Of a stretch of DNA of 30,960 nucleotides, positions 1-8,633 are shown in pieces (the first letter of the stretch is position 1; each line of letters opens with the position of its first letter). The stretch spans positions 1-30,960 of the forward strand of contig JAUVKN010000005.1 in assembly GCA_030596245.1 (NCBI GenBank). Reading direction: 5' to 3'. The notes beneath the pieces are model-generated. The model made no database searches. It saw only the letters and a list, made by a program, of their open reading frames with translations, and had not been told where the DNA came from. The translations under genes and the position numbers were made by a program. The DNA comes from Bacteroidia bacterium. GTDB lineage: Bacteria; Bacteroidota; Bacteroidia; Bacteroidales; GCA-2748055.

Positions 1-115
1 TATTATTTCAATATAATATTCTGTCAGCTTGAAATAATGCCTTCCTATGTCTGAAAATGATACGCTCAGAAACAATATTTATACGCAAAGAAAATACCGG
101 ACCTTTTCATTCAGT

Positions 116-123
116 TACCTTTG
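116..123 (+). promoter_or_regulatory. Possible Bacteroidota -7 element (TAnnTTTG) ahead of the first gene
   Basis: TACCTTTG is an exact match to the Bacteroidota -7 consensus TAnnTTTG and lies 30 bases before the start codon at 154, a normal leader length. No convincing -33 TTTG is present at the expected spacing, so this is a weak call based on one short motif. The rest of 1-153 is AT-rich and shows no gene. Confidence 0.3.
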
Positions 124-153
124 GATTATTATTAACCAAAAATCGAATTAGTT

Positions 154-1536
154 ATGAGAAGAGTTTACACAGTACTATTTTTACTTGCATTGATCGTGTC
201 AGCGGGTTATTCTCAAAAAGCCAGCTGGCAGGATCTGCCAGATGGTTTTATGGATGTTGCTCCTGAGAAGAGGAACTATGATGTTCTAAAAATCTCAAAT
301 TTTGACTATTTGAGTGATGATTTTGACGCATTCTGGGCGAAAGTACCAAACCTGGATACGTTGGTTAACTCTATTGAAGGTGATAATGTAAGGCCTGCAG
401 AGAGTGAAGATGATCATTTCGTGCTTATGAAGTCAGCGTGGGATGATGATTATCTCTACATCGGTTTCAAGGTAACAGATGATTACATTGCCGATCCTAC
501 TGACAGTATCCAGGATCAGTTTGAGATCTTCTGGGCCACCTATCCCGATTACTGGCGTGCGATCATGGATACTGCCACTAGTCATTTTGGCTATGTATGT
601 GCCCATGCAAGATGGGACACTACCGGTTCACGCAAAACAGGTAACTGGCAGTTAATCGATGGTGGCGCAGCTGTCTGGGACGATTACCGTGTTTCCTGGA
701 GCTGGGACCCATGGGGACCCTCTGCAACGCCATGGGCTGTTGGTTGGGGAAGTCCTGCTGATGAGTACCTGATGGATGCCGTTTATAACAAAGTGGATGC
801 TACCCATTATACTTACCTGGCAGTGATTCCGTGGTTTGATGCCATGGAAGGATTTATTCCGGTTGCTGATACTTCACTCTCCATGGAGCTGAAAAGCAAT
901 GACAAAGATCCGGACAAGCTTCCACATCAGGCTTCCTGGTCGATGGGCCACAATGATGCTTACTGGAATACCTATTACAGCAGTGTATTTACCCTCATTG
1001 AGGATCTTACTGCACCGGTTCTTTCGGATGTGACTGCTTCCGTGGATACCAAAACTGACACGGATATTTCTGCCACCAGTGATGAAGATGCCATGCTTTA
1101 CCTTGTTCCAACCGGAACTGCTGCGGATGTAGACGCTATTGTTGCAGCTGCTGTTGTGGATACTTCTTCCGTGGCAGGGACACCCGTTGTGATGGATATC
1201 TCAGAAGTGACACTGGGCAACTATGATCTTTATGCCATCGATATTTCTGATAATATTTCTGCTGCTGCTGCAGTAGAAATTATGTCAACCGTGGGTATTG
1301 CTGAAAACCGCGCAAGAGTATTTGGCGTTTATCCAAACCCGGTAGCAGATGTCCTTTATTTCATGAATCCCCAAAACATTCAGAAGGTAGAGATAGCCAA
1401 TATTCTGGGTCAGAACGTTAAAGTATTTGATGTGGTATATGATAGCCACGATGTAAGTGATCTGGCAAACGGAATTTATTTTGTTCGTTTGCATGTGGAG
1501 GGTGAAGTGATTGTGAAGAGTTTGGTTAAGAAGTAG
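154..1536 (+). CDS. Secreted CBM9-like carbohydrate-binding protein with T9SS sorting domain
   Basis: A 460-residue protein with a signal peptide (residues 1-20, hydrophobic core followed by SAGYSQ). Residues about 50-280 resemble the CBM9-like sugar-binding fold: the line DDYLYIGFKVTDD followed by an acidic QDQFEIFW strand is typical of that family. Residues about 285-378 form a small Ig-like module (begins TAPVLSDVTAS) seen in Bacteroidota surface proteins. Residues about 385-460 are a type A T9SS C-terminal sorting domain: VYPNPVADVL, a GQNVKVF strand, LANGIYFVRL, and a basic end. The protein should therefore pass the outer membrane by T9SS and sit on the surface or be released. No catalytic residues are recognisable; a glycan-binding role is inferred. 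A strong terminator follows immediately, so it is probably a separate transcript from the SusC/SusD operon. The start was chosen because the signal peptide begins directly at this Met. Confidence 0.8.
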   Translation: MRRVYTVLFLLALIVSAGYSQKASWQDLPDGFMDVAPEKRNYDVLKISNFDYLSDDFDAFWAKVPNLDTLVNSIEGDNVRPAESEDDHFVLMKSAWDDDYLYIGFKVTDDYIADPTDSIQDQFEIFWATYPDYWRAIMDTATSHFGYVCAHARWDTTGSRKTGNWQLIDGGAAVWDDYRVSWSWDPWGPSATPWAVGWGSPADEYLMDAVYNKVDATHYTYLAVIPWFDAMEGFIPVADTSLSMELKSNDKDPDKLPHQASWSMGHNDAYWNTYYSSVFTLIEDLTAPVLSDVTASVDTKTDTDISATSDEDAMLYLVPTGTAADVDAIVAAAVVDTSSVAGTPVVMDISEVTLGNYDLYAIDISDNISAAAAVEIMSTVGIAENRARVFGVYPNPVADVLYFMNPQNIQKVEIANILGQNVKVFDVVYDSHDVSDLANGIYFVRLHVEGEVIVKSLVKK

Positions 1537-1556
1537 AAGTTTCATAGTGAGTAAAG

Positions 1557-1590
1557 AAAAGGGATTGTCGTAACTGACAATCTCTTTTTT
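1557..1590 (+). terminator. Rho-independent terminator between CBM9-like gene and susC operon
   Basis: A near-perfect stem pairs 1557-1569 (AAAAGGGATTGTC) with 1576-1588 (GACAATCTCTTTT) around the six-base loop GTAACT, with one G-T pair. The right arm runs into a T tract. The A-run on the left arm means it could also work in the opposite direction. It lies 20 bases after the stop codon of the first gene. Confidence 0.8.
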
Positions 1591-1638
1591 TGCTTTAATG
1601 TTTTGAAACCAATTAATTCCATTAACAAAATACCAGGC

Positions 1639-4600
1639 ATGAAGATTTTAAGTTCTTTCGCGAACAGGTCTACTATCCTGTTGCTTATTTCGTTTTTTTT
1701 CTGTGGTGCGGTTATTGCGCAGGAGCGGGAGATCACAGGTACGGTGACAGAAGGTGACGACGGCATTCCTTTAATTGGAGGTACGGTAATAATCAAGGGA
1801 ACCACTACGGGCACTTCTACAGGCCCGGATGGAAACTACCGTATCACTGTCAGTGGATCTGAAGACATCCTTGTTTTTCAGTTTGTGGGACTCACCACCC
1901 AGGAGGTGCCGGCAGGGGACAGGACAGTGATAGATATCAACATGCAGACAGCTACAACTGCCCTGGATGAGCTTGTGGTTATTGGTTACGGAACTCAAAA
2001 GAAGAGCGATCTGACGGGTTCAGTTGCGGTAGTTACTGCCGATGAATTAATAAAAACCAATGCGCCCACGCTGGACAGAGCACTACAAGGGAAAGCTGCG
2101 GGTGTGCTTGTTACAAATATATCGGGGATGCCAGGTTCAGGAGTTTCCATAAAGATCAGGGGGATCGGTTCTATCAATAGGAATTCTGAACCTCTCTATG
2201 TAATAGACGGTGTTCCTGCAGGTGGTCTTTCAACTTTAAATCCTGCAGATATTGAATCTGTCCAGATATTAAAAGATGCTTCTGCCACTGCGATTTATGG
2301 AGCCAGGGGTTCAAACGGAGTGATTATCATTGAAACCAAACTGGGAGGATCGGGCCCACCTAAGGTCAGTTTTTCTGCTTATTCGGGAGTTTCAAAGATC
2401 CCCAGACAATTCGATATCATGAATGCTGATGAGTATGTACAACTCACCAGGGAGGCCTATGACCTGGATCCGGGCAGGGAGATTCCCCTCCACTATTCCG
2501 ATTCAGTACGCGCTGCACATGGTAATGTGGACACTGACTGGCAGGAGGAGTTGAACCGCCCGGCCTGGAACCAGAATTACAACCTGAGTGTTTACGGGGG
2601 TAATGAGAAGAGTAATTTCGGAATTTCAGGTAACTACTATCAGGAAGACGGGATACTTTTAAAGAGCCAGTATGAAAGGATCAATTTGAGAGCAAATTCT
2701 GATTTCAAGATCGGCGAACGACTAAAAATTGGGGAATCGCTGACCATTACACAGACAAACTCAGACCTGCCAAGCCACAGGACGCAGGGAAATCCCTGGG
2801 TAACCTCTGTTCAGGCCTCACCCCTGATGTCCATTTATGAACCAAAAAATCTGGGAGGATATGCCGGTCCGACCGATACGACAACGGTTGTGAATGACCG
2901 GACCAATCCAATTGCCGAACAGATGCTCAGTGATAACCAGAGTAATTTAACCCGCATCCTGGCGAGCACCTATGCCGAACTGGAGATTTTTAAAGGGTTC
3001 AAATATAAGTTTACCCTTGGTCTGGATTATAGAATTTCACAGGGATTTCAGTGGTCCCCGGAGTATGAACTTGGAAATATAGGGCTCAGGTCAAATCCGG
3101 TGTCTACTTTGAGACAGAGCACCTATGATTCCAGGTTCATGCTGGTACAAAATATGGTCACTTACGAAAATTCTTTTGCCGGACACAATTTCAGGATTCT
3201 GGCCGGACACACCACAGAACAGACCAGATCCCAGGACTATTCAGCCACCGGTAAGGAGTTCATTAACCCTGAGTTGAACGTGTTGGCCCAGGCCACAATT
3301 CCGAGCGTGGTTTCCGGCCATCGCAATGAGCATAAGATAGAATCCTATCTTGCCAGGATCACATATGATTATAACGGCAAGTATTTGCTGACTGCAAGTA
3401 TCCGCAGAGATGGATCGACCAATTTTGGATCGTCTAACCGGTATGGATATTTCCCATCATTCTCCCTGGGATGGAAAATTTCAGAAGATTTTCTTCAGCA
3501 TATTGACCAGATCAACATGCTGAAGATACGTTTTGGTTATGGTGCCACAGGAAATGAAAACATTGGATCATTCCAGTACCTGGAGCGGATGGACAAACCC
3601 ACAAATTCGTGGTATGTATTCGGAGCCGGACAAAATACCTATTATGGTGGAATGACACTTGCTTCGCATGGCAATCCCGATGTGAGGTGGGAATCTGCAA
3701 AAATGACAAATATTGGATTGGACCTGTTTGCATTTAATAATAAGCTGCAGTTTTCCGCAGAGTATTACCTGAAGAACCAGGACAATATGCTGGTGAGGGT
3801 CCCATTGCCTTTTGTAATGGGTAAACTGCCGGGAGTGGCCGATCCCTATGTAAACCTGGGTGAAGTTCAGAACAGGGGATTCGAGTTCAATGCGATCTGG
3901 AAAAAATCCATGGGTCGTTTTCAATACAGCGTGAATGCAAATATTACAACCATCAAGAATGAAGTAGTTTATCTGCCCGGGGATGATATCTGGAACAGTT
4001 CCGCCACTTCCATCACCACCGAGGGACATACCATAGGCAGCTTTTACGGATATGTGGCCGACGGCATCTTCCAGAGCCAGGAGGAGATTGACAACCATGC
4101 AACACAGGAGACAGGAACCGCCCCAGGGGATATCAGGTTCCGAGACCTGAATTACGATGGTGAGATCACCGAGAAGGACCGTACCATTATCGGAAAGGCA
4201 TTGCCGGATCTTGATCTTGGATTTGGTTTTGATTGCTCTTACCGGGGGTTTGACTTCGCTCTTTTTTTCCACGGAATGCAGGGTTTGCATGTCTTTAACG
4301 GACTCAGGTCAAACATCGGACTGGCTACTGATCCCAGCGCCAAGGATGTGAATAAACTGAGCGAGGTAATGGATTATTGGAGCGAGGATCATTCTTCTAC
4401 CTCCATGACCCGGTTGAGTCTTTCAGATCCCAATGACAACAACCGTTTTTCAAGCTGGTTTGTTGAAGATGCTTCCTTCCTGCGGGTAAAGAATCTACAG
4501 ATCGGGTACACCCTGCCCGGCGAACTTATCAGGAATATAAGCCGCATAAGGATTTATGTAAGTTCAACCAATCTCTACACATTCACTCAATACAGAGGGT

Positions 4601-4704
4601 ATGATCCTGAAATTGGGAGCAGCGATGTTCTCAACATGGGATTTGACGGGGGAAATTATCCGGTACCCAGGATGTTACAGTTTGGATTGCAGGCCGATTT
4701 TTAA
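1639..4704 (+). CDS. susC: SusC/RagA-family TonB-dependent outer-membrane transporter
   Basis: An outer-membrane glycan importer of the SusC family; the symbol is used at family level. With the ATG at 1639 the protein is 1021 residues and starts with a clean signal peptide (MKILSSFANRS, hydrophobic stretch, AVIAQ). The frame is open back to a TTG at 1603, but that would put 12 polar residues in front of the signal peptide, so ATG 1639 is preferred. Residues about 29-105 are the carboxypeptidase-regulatory-like domain (ITGTVTEGDDGIPLIGGTV ... GPDGNYRI). The TonB-interaction segment is around DELVVIGYGTQKK. The plug follows, with LQGKAAGV, IKIRGIGS, PLYVIDGVP and SATAIYGARG as the classic SusC signatures. 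The rest is the beta barrel, ending in an aromatic-rich strand with terminal Phe (LQFGLQADF). SusD starts 17 bases after the stop. Energy should come from TonB/ExbB/ExbD encoded elsewhere. The substrate cannot be read from the sequence. Confidence 0.96.
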   Translation: MKILSSFANRSTILLLISFFFCGAVIAQEREITGTVTEGDDGIPLIGGTVIIKGTTTGTSTGPDGNYRITVSGSEDILVFQFVGLTTQEVPAGDRTVIDINMQTATTALDELVVIGYGTQKKSDLTGSVAVVTADELIKTNAPTLDRALQGKAAGVLVTNISGMPGSGVSIKIRGIGSINRNSEPLYVIDGVPAGGLSTLNPADIESVQILKDASATAIYGARGSNGVIIIETKLGGSGPPKVSFSAYSGVSKIPRQFDIMNADEYVQLTREAYDLDPGREIPLHYSDSVRAAHGNVDTDWQEELNRPAWNQNYNLSVYGGNEKSNFGISGNYYQEDGILLKSQYERINLRANSDFKIGERLKIGESLTITQTNSDLPSHRTQGNPWVTSVQASPLMSIYEPKNLGGYAGPTDTTTVVNDRTNPIAEQMLSDNQSNLTRILASTYAELEIFKGFKYKFTLGLDYRISQGFQWSPEYELGNIGLRSNPVSTLRQSTYDSRFMLVQNMVTYENSFAGHNFRILAGHTTEQTRSQDYSATGKEFINPELNVLAQATIPSVVSGHRNEHKIESYLARITYDYNGKYLLTASIRRDGSTNFGSSNRYGYFPSFSLGWKISEDFLQHIDQINMLKIRFGYGATGNENIGSFQYLERMDKPTNSWYVFGAGQNTYYGGMTLASHGNPDVRWESAKMTNIGLDLFAFNNKLQFSAEYYLKNQDNMLVRVPLPFVMGKLPGVADPYVNLGEVQNRGFEFNAIWKKSMGRFQYSVNANITTIKNEVVYLPGDDIWNSSATSITTEGHTIGSFYGYVADGIFQSQEEIDNHATQETGTAPGDIRFRDLNYDGEITEKDRTIIGKALPDLDLGFGFDCSYRGFDFALFFHGMQGLHVFNGLRSNIGLATDPSAKDVNKLSEVMDYWSEDHSSTSMTRLSLSDPNDNNRFSSWFVEDASFLRVKNLQIGYTLPGELIRNISRIRIYVSSTNLYTFTQYRGYDPEIGSSDVLNMGFDGGNYPVPRMLQFGLQADF

Positions 4705-4721
4705 TCTGAAAACACGTTGTC

Positions 4722-6284
4722 ATGAAGAAAATACTATATATAATTCTGATGCTCCCTGTGATTACAGGCTGTTCAGAGGAGTGGCTGGAGATTGAACCAC
4801 AGAACGAACTTACCACTTCCATTTTCTACAGGGATAAAGCGGATGCACTGGCATCAATCACAGCTGCGTATGATCCCTTACATTCCCAGGGTTTTCTCCA
4901 GATAAGTCAGCAATTGATCTTCTATTCACACGACGATCGGGTCATGTTTGAGAATCCTTATTGGAATGACCTGCTGTTTAAGAGTAATGACAGCAGGGTT
5001 GAAGCAAACTATATGTACCTCTACAGGGGGGTATACAGGGTGAATATGGCCCTGGAAAAAATCCCGGACATTGAAATGGAGGAGGACCTTAAACAGAGAC
5101 TGCTTGCCGAAGCTAAATTCCTGAGGGCACTCTATTACTTCCATCTGCGGATCAACTTCAATGAACCGCCGCTTGTGCTTACAGTAATTGATGCTTTCGA
5201 AGATAGCAAGTTGCCCAACACTCCGGCTGCAGAGATATGGGAGCAGATCGAGACAGATTTGCTGGATGCCATATCGGTTCTGCCTGACACATATGGTGCA
5301 GCCAATATCGGCCGGGCAACAAAGGGATCTGCACTGGCGCTGTTGGGGAAAACCTATCTGTTTCAGCAAAAGTGGACCCAGGCAGAAGAAGCTCTGGGCC
5401 AGGTGATTGACCTAGGACTATACCAATTGAGCATGCCGGCTGGTACCGATTCCATCGATTATGTGAATGCATATCTTTGTAATTTCACTCCTGAGCCAAT
5501 GCCGGCTGGTGACGGCAGTACCTATTCAGCTGAAAACAACAGCGAATCAGTATTTGAGATTCAGAACAACAATGATCCTACCTACTGGAACTTCTACATT
5601 GGAGGTTATGGAGCCAACGGGAGCCTGCTCACAGCTTATTTCGGGATCACAGGCTGGAGGAATATTGCTCCCACCGCCGTGTTTGCGGCACAGTTTGAAC
5701 AGGCACCGTTGGATCATCCTGCAGGGCTCAAGTATGATCCCAGGCGTTATGCGTCTTTATTTGCAGAAGGTGATATTATTGAACCCAGGGAAGGGTATCT
5801 CTATTACAATGAGCCCTTCAACCCGGGAGCACATGTGAATTTAGTGATTGGCCAGGGATACCAGGTCCGCAAATACTATTATCCATTGCATTCTGCAGCT
5901 CCTGAGGCCCCGTACAACGACCCGAATAACTGGAGGTACCTCCGGTATGCCGATGTGTTGCTGATGTATGCCGAAGCCGAATATCAACTGAATGGAAGCA
6001 CTTCGCTTGCCATTGATGCCATTAACCAGGTCAGGACCAGGGTAGGAATGCCCGTTGTAACAGAAGTAACACCAGAGGTGATCATGCATGAAAGGGATGT
6101 GGAACTGGGACTGGAGTGCCTCCGTTTCCACGATCTGGTCAGGTGGAGTCTGTTGCCTGATCCGTGGACACATCCTGCTGATATGGTAACAGGATATATA
6201 GCCGGAAGGAATGAATACCTTCCCATACCTGTTGTGGAGATCACCAAAAGCGAAGGATTGCTGAAACAGAATCCGGGCTGGTAA
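4722..6284 (+). CDS. susD: SusD/RagB-family nutrient-binding outer-membrane lipoprotein
   Basis: The 520-residue partner lid of the SusC transporter. A lipoprotein signal ends in VITGC (Cys17), so the mature protein is lipidated and probably displayed at the surface. Family marks are visible: EEWLEIEPQNELTTS after the lipobox, the TPR-like AEAKFLRALYYFHL helix near residue 130, SALALLGKTYLFQQKW near residue 205, and the C-terminal YLRYADVLLMYAEAEYQL, AINQVRTRVGMP and HERDVELGLECLRFHDLVRW. The protein ends in YLPIPVVEI and LLKQNPGW, the usual SusD C-terminus. Length is normal for the family. It is in one operon with SusC (17-base gap) and a third lipoprotein gene 36 bases downstream. Binding of a soluble oligosaccharide is established for the family; the particular ligand is unknown. 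Confidence 0.96.
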   Translation: MKKILYIILMLPVITGCSEEWLEIEPQNELTTSIFYRDKADALASITAAYDPLHSQGFLQISQQLIFYSHDDRVMFENPYWNDLLFKSNDSRVEANYMYLYRGVYRVNMALEKIPDIEMEEDLKQRLLAEAKFLRALYYFHLRINFNEPPLVLTVIDAFEDSKLPNTPAAEIWEQIETDLLDAISVLPDTYGAANIGRATKGSALALLGKTYLFQQKWTQAEEALGQVIDLGLYQLSMPAGTDSIDYVNAYLCNFTPEPMPAGDGSTYSAENNSESVFEIQNNNDPTYWNFYIGGYGANGSLLTAYFGITGWRNIAPTAVFAAQFEQAPLDHPAGLKYDPRRYASLFAEGDIIEPREGYLYYNEPFNPGAHVNLVIGQGYQVRKYYYPLHSAAPEAPYNDPNNWRYLRYADVLLMYAEAEYQLNGSTSLAIDAINQVRTRVGMPVVTEVTPEVIMHERDVELGLECLRFHDLVRWSLLPDPWTHPADMVTGYIAGRNEYLPIPVVEITKSEGLLKQNPGW

Positions 6285-6320
6285 TCTGTTTCATTTAACA
6301 ATTAATAAAACCAAATCAAC

Positions 6321-7274
6321 ATGAAACCAAATAGATATAAATTTCTTCCCATATCTGTTTTAGTGACTTTAATGGTTTTTATAAGCTGTACAAAAGAGCC
6401 ACTGGTGGAGCCGGATGCCTCGTTTACGGTTGAAAATATTGAGGAGCTAAAAGCAGGAACACCGGTTATTCTTAATTTTTCGGGTGCAGCTGATTTTATC
6501 ACAGTTTTCACTGGAGACACACTTCGGGAATACCAGTATTATCCACAGGATAAGGGAGCTATTGTATCAAATATGACCTTCAGTTACAATTATTTCAGGC
6601 AGGGCACCTACACAATTACTGCTTTAGCAACCAGTTATGGAAATTGGGCGGAAGACTCTGAACAGGATGTTATGTCGGAGGAGATCACCATTGTAGACAG
6701 TCGTACCGGTATCACTGATTTTCTTATTAAAAGTCTTGATATTAAAGGCGATATTGACCAGGATGCCGGAACGATCAGCTTTTCGATGTCCTCCCTGCTT
6801 GACAGGACCGCTCTTGTAGCTTCATTCTTTACCGAATCACCAGACGCAGTAGTATCCGTGAATGATATTATACAGGTCAGCGACGTAACACCCAATGATT
6901 TCACCGACCCGGTGGTTTACAGCGTGGTGGCACCTGACGGAACCACACAGGATTATACGACTGACATCACGCTTTTCTTTCCCAGCGATGAGAAGCAACT
7001 TTTCACCTTTGGCATGATCACCCCGGAAGTTGCGGCAACCATTGATGAAGATGCAAAAACAGTTGCACTTGTAGCTCCTGCCGGAACAGACCTTTCAAGG
7101 GTAAGGGTTGTTGGGACCAGCTCTCCATTGAGTTCGGTAAAAATACAGGGTAAAACACTTGATCCTGTCCGTGCAAAAACAGTGGATCTCTCCACCAGTC
7201 CGCAAATCATTACGGTTACTGCTGAGGATTTAACGACACAGGATTATGAGTTGACTACCACACTGGCAGAGTAG
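6321..7274 (+). CDS. Surface lipoprotein with Ig/PKD-like repeats, probable SusE/SGBP-position glycan-binding protein
   Basis: A 317-residue lipoprotein (lipobox FISC, Cys23) directly after SusD, in the slot usually held by SusE/SusF or another surface glycan-binding protein. Residues about 30-125 look like a PKD-type beta domain (begins PDASFTVEN, contains GTYTITALATSYG). Residues about 130-220 and 225-317 are two related all-beta repeats, each ending with a TxDYxxxxTL-type line (TTQDYTTDITL and TTQDYELTTTL); these resemble DUF5018-type repeats of Bacteroidota lipoproteins. No catalytic motif is visible. The operon position supports glycan binding, but that is inference. The gene converges with the minus-strand propeller gene; the 38-base gap has no clear terminator hairpin, only a short T run. 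Confidence 0.75.
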   Translation: MKPNRYKFLPISVLVTLMVFISCTKEPLVEPDASFTVENIEELKAGTPVILNFSGAADFITVFTGDTLREYQYYPQDKGAIVSNMTFSYNYFRQGTYTITALATSYGNWAEDSEQDVMSEEITIVDSRTGITDFLIKSLDIKGDIDQDAGTISFSMSSLLDRTALVASFFTESPDAVVSVNDIIQVSDVTPNDFTDPVVYSVVAPDGTTQDYTTDITLFFPSDEKQLFTFGMITPEVAATIDEDAKTVALVAPAGTDLSRVRVVGTSSPLSSVKIQGKTLDPVRAKTVDLSTSPQIITVTAEDLTTQDYELTTTLAE

Positions 7275-7312
7275 AACTTCAGATGTGGAGGAAAATTAGA
7301 GAGTCAGCCTTT

Positions 7313-8602
7313 TTATCTGATAACAACCACTTTCTCTGTTTGCAAATATGATCCGGATTTGATGGAGATCATATAGATGCCTGCTGGAACCGGATCACCA
7401 TTGGAGTCATTCAGATCCCATGTAGCCTTGATCTCTCCTGCTGGTGCATATCCGTGATAGATCGTTTCAATCTTTTTCCCCGACAGATCAAATGCAGCAA
7501 TGGTGGTAAATCCGTTCTGTTTTGTGGAATAGGTCAGATGAATTTCATTTGTAGCCGGATTGGGATAAATTTTACCTGATTCATGATCCCTGTGAGTTGT
7601 AATCTTTTCAATCCCGGTTATCAGGTAGTTAGAGAAACTGGTCCCGTCAAAATGGGAAACACCCTTCCCTGTCGCAAACCAGAGCGTATGATCGGTATCC
7701 ATGGCAATATCATATATCACGCTATCCGGCAACCCATCACCCATCGTATAATTGGTAAACTGGGCAACTGCAGGATTGTATCTGCTGATTCCCCCTTCGG
7801 TTCCAAACCAGATATCTCCATCGTTGTCTTCCAGTATGGCCAATACATTTCTATGGATCAGCCCCTGATCGGTAGTAAGATAGATGTTCCATCCTCCCTG
7901 GGATTCCTGAACATCGTGGCGGGAAGCCCCCTCTGTAGTACCGTACCATTGAAAACCATATGAATCGATATAAACACAATTGATGGTGTTGGAGGGCAGT
8001 CCAACCCACGGAATTTCATAGTAGGAGGCACCCGTATAACCGTCCAGATCATCCCTGATCACCCGGCCGACACCTTTCCCATCTGTACCTGCATAGATCG
8101 TGTCATTTTTAATGCCCAGTGACAGGAGAGCCGCATCCGGTATGTCATGTCCCCTTGAGATAGATAACCAAGTGTTGTTATTAAAAATGCCCAGACCTTC
8201 AGGAGCGGCAAAGTAGCGGATATTGTTTTCATCCACCACAATATCAAAGATGCTGTCGGACAGAATACCTGAGTTTGCCATTGTATAATTTGTTGCAGCA
8301 GTAATTCCATCGACGCTGTATGTTGCAACGGAAACACCATGGTCGCTTCCGATCCACATCTCCGGTCCATAATCAGATGATTGATATTCTATATCAGTAA
8401 TATCTTCCGGGATCTTAGCATAAGAACCATAGTCCATCCAATTGGTACCATCAAAACGGATCAACCCCCTCTCTGTTCCGAACCACTTCATGCCATGTTC
8501 ATCAATAAAAACAGCCTTCACGGTATTACCTGTACCCTGTGAAAACAGGATTGATAAAGCCACATGGAATAAGCAAATGACTGAGAAGACTTTTTGTATC
8601 AT
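7313..8602 (-). CDS. Secreted two-component-regulator-type propeller protein with T9SS sorting domain
   Basis: A 429-residue protein with a signal peptide (residues 1-22, ending ILFSQ). Residues about 25-330 hold repeated propeller blades of the type normally found in hybrid two-component sensors: KWFGTERGLIRFDG, MWIGSDHGVS, FQWYGTTEGASRHD, IWFGTEGGISRYNP and LWFATGKGVSHFDG. Residues about 345-429 are a FlgD-like/T9SS type A sorting domain (IYPNPATNEIHLTY, GKKIETIY, GDPVPAGIYMISI, VVVIR end). There is no transmembrane segment, Y_Y_Y domain or kinase, so this is a free-standing sensor-like propeller sent outside the cell. It follows the DUF362 gene by 31 bases and is probably in its operon. 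A ligand-binding role is possible but unproven. Confidence 0.8.
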   Translation of the reverse strand: MIQKVFSVICLFHVALSILFSQGTGNTVKAVFIDEHGMKWFGTERGLIRFDGTNWMDYGSYAKIPEDITDIEYQSSDYGPEMWIGSDHGVSVATYSVDGITAATNYTMANSGILSDSIFDIVVDENNIRYFAAPEGLGIFNNNTWLSISRGHDIPDAALLSLGIKNDTIYAGTDGKGVGRVIRDDLDGYTGASYYEIPWVGLPSNTINCVYIDSYGFQWYGTTEGASRHDVQESQGGWNIYLTTDQGLIHRNVLAILEDNDGDIWFGTEGGISRYNPAVAQFTNYTMGDGLPDSVIYDIAMDTDHTLWFATGKGVSHFDGTSFSNYLITGIEKITTHRDHESGKIYPNPATNEIHLTYSTKQNGFTTIAAFDLSGKKIETIYHGYAPAGEIKATWDLNDSNGDPVPAGIYMISIKSGSYLQTEKVVVIR

Positions 8603-8633
8603 TGGTTAAGCATAAGCATAATTTCAGATCACT

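Noticed and set aside
57..266. 69-codon plus-strand frame overlapping the first gene start
   Set aside because: It runs out of frame into the signal-peptide region of the real gene and has no recognisable feature.
1603..1638. TTG-initiated extension of SusC
   Set aside because: It would place twelve polar residues before a normal signal peptide; the ATG at 1639 is the better start.
3568..4290. 240-codon open frame on the minus strand inside susC
   Set aside because: It is fully antisense to a clear SusC barrel, has no recognisable domain or signal, and its composition is that of a shadow frame.
4926..5369. 147-codon minus-strand frame inside susD
   Set aside because: Antisense to conserved SusD helices; no independent evidence.
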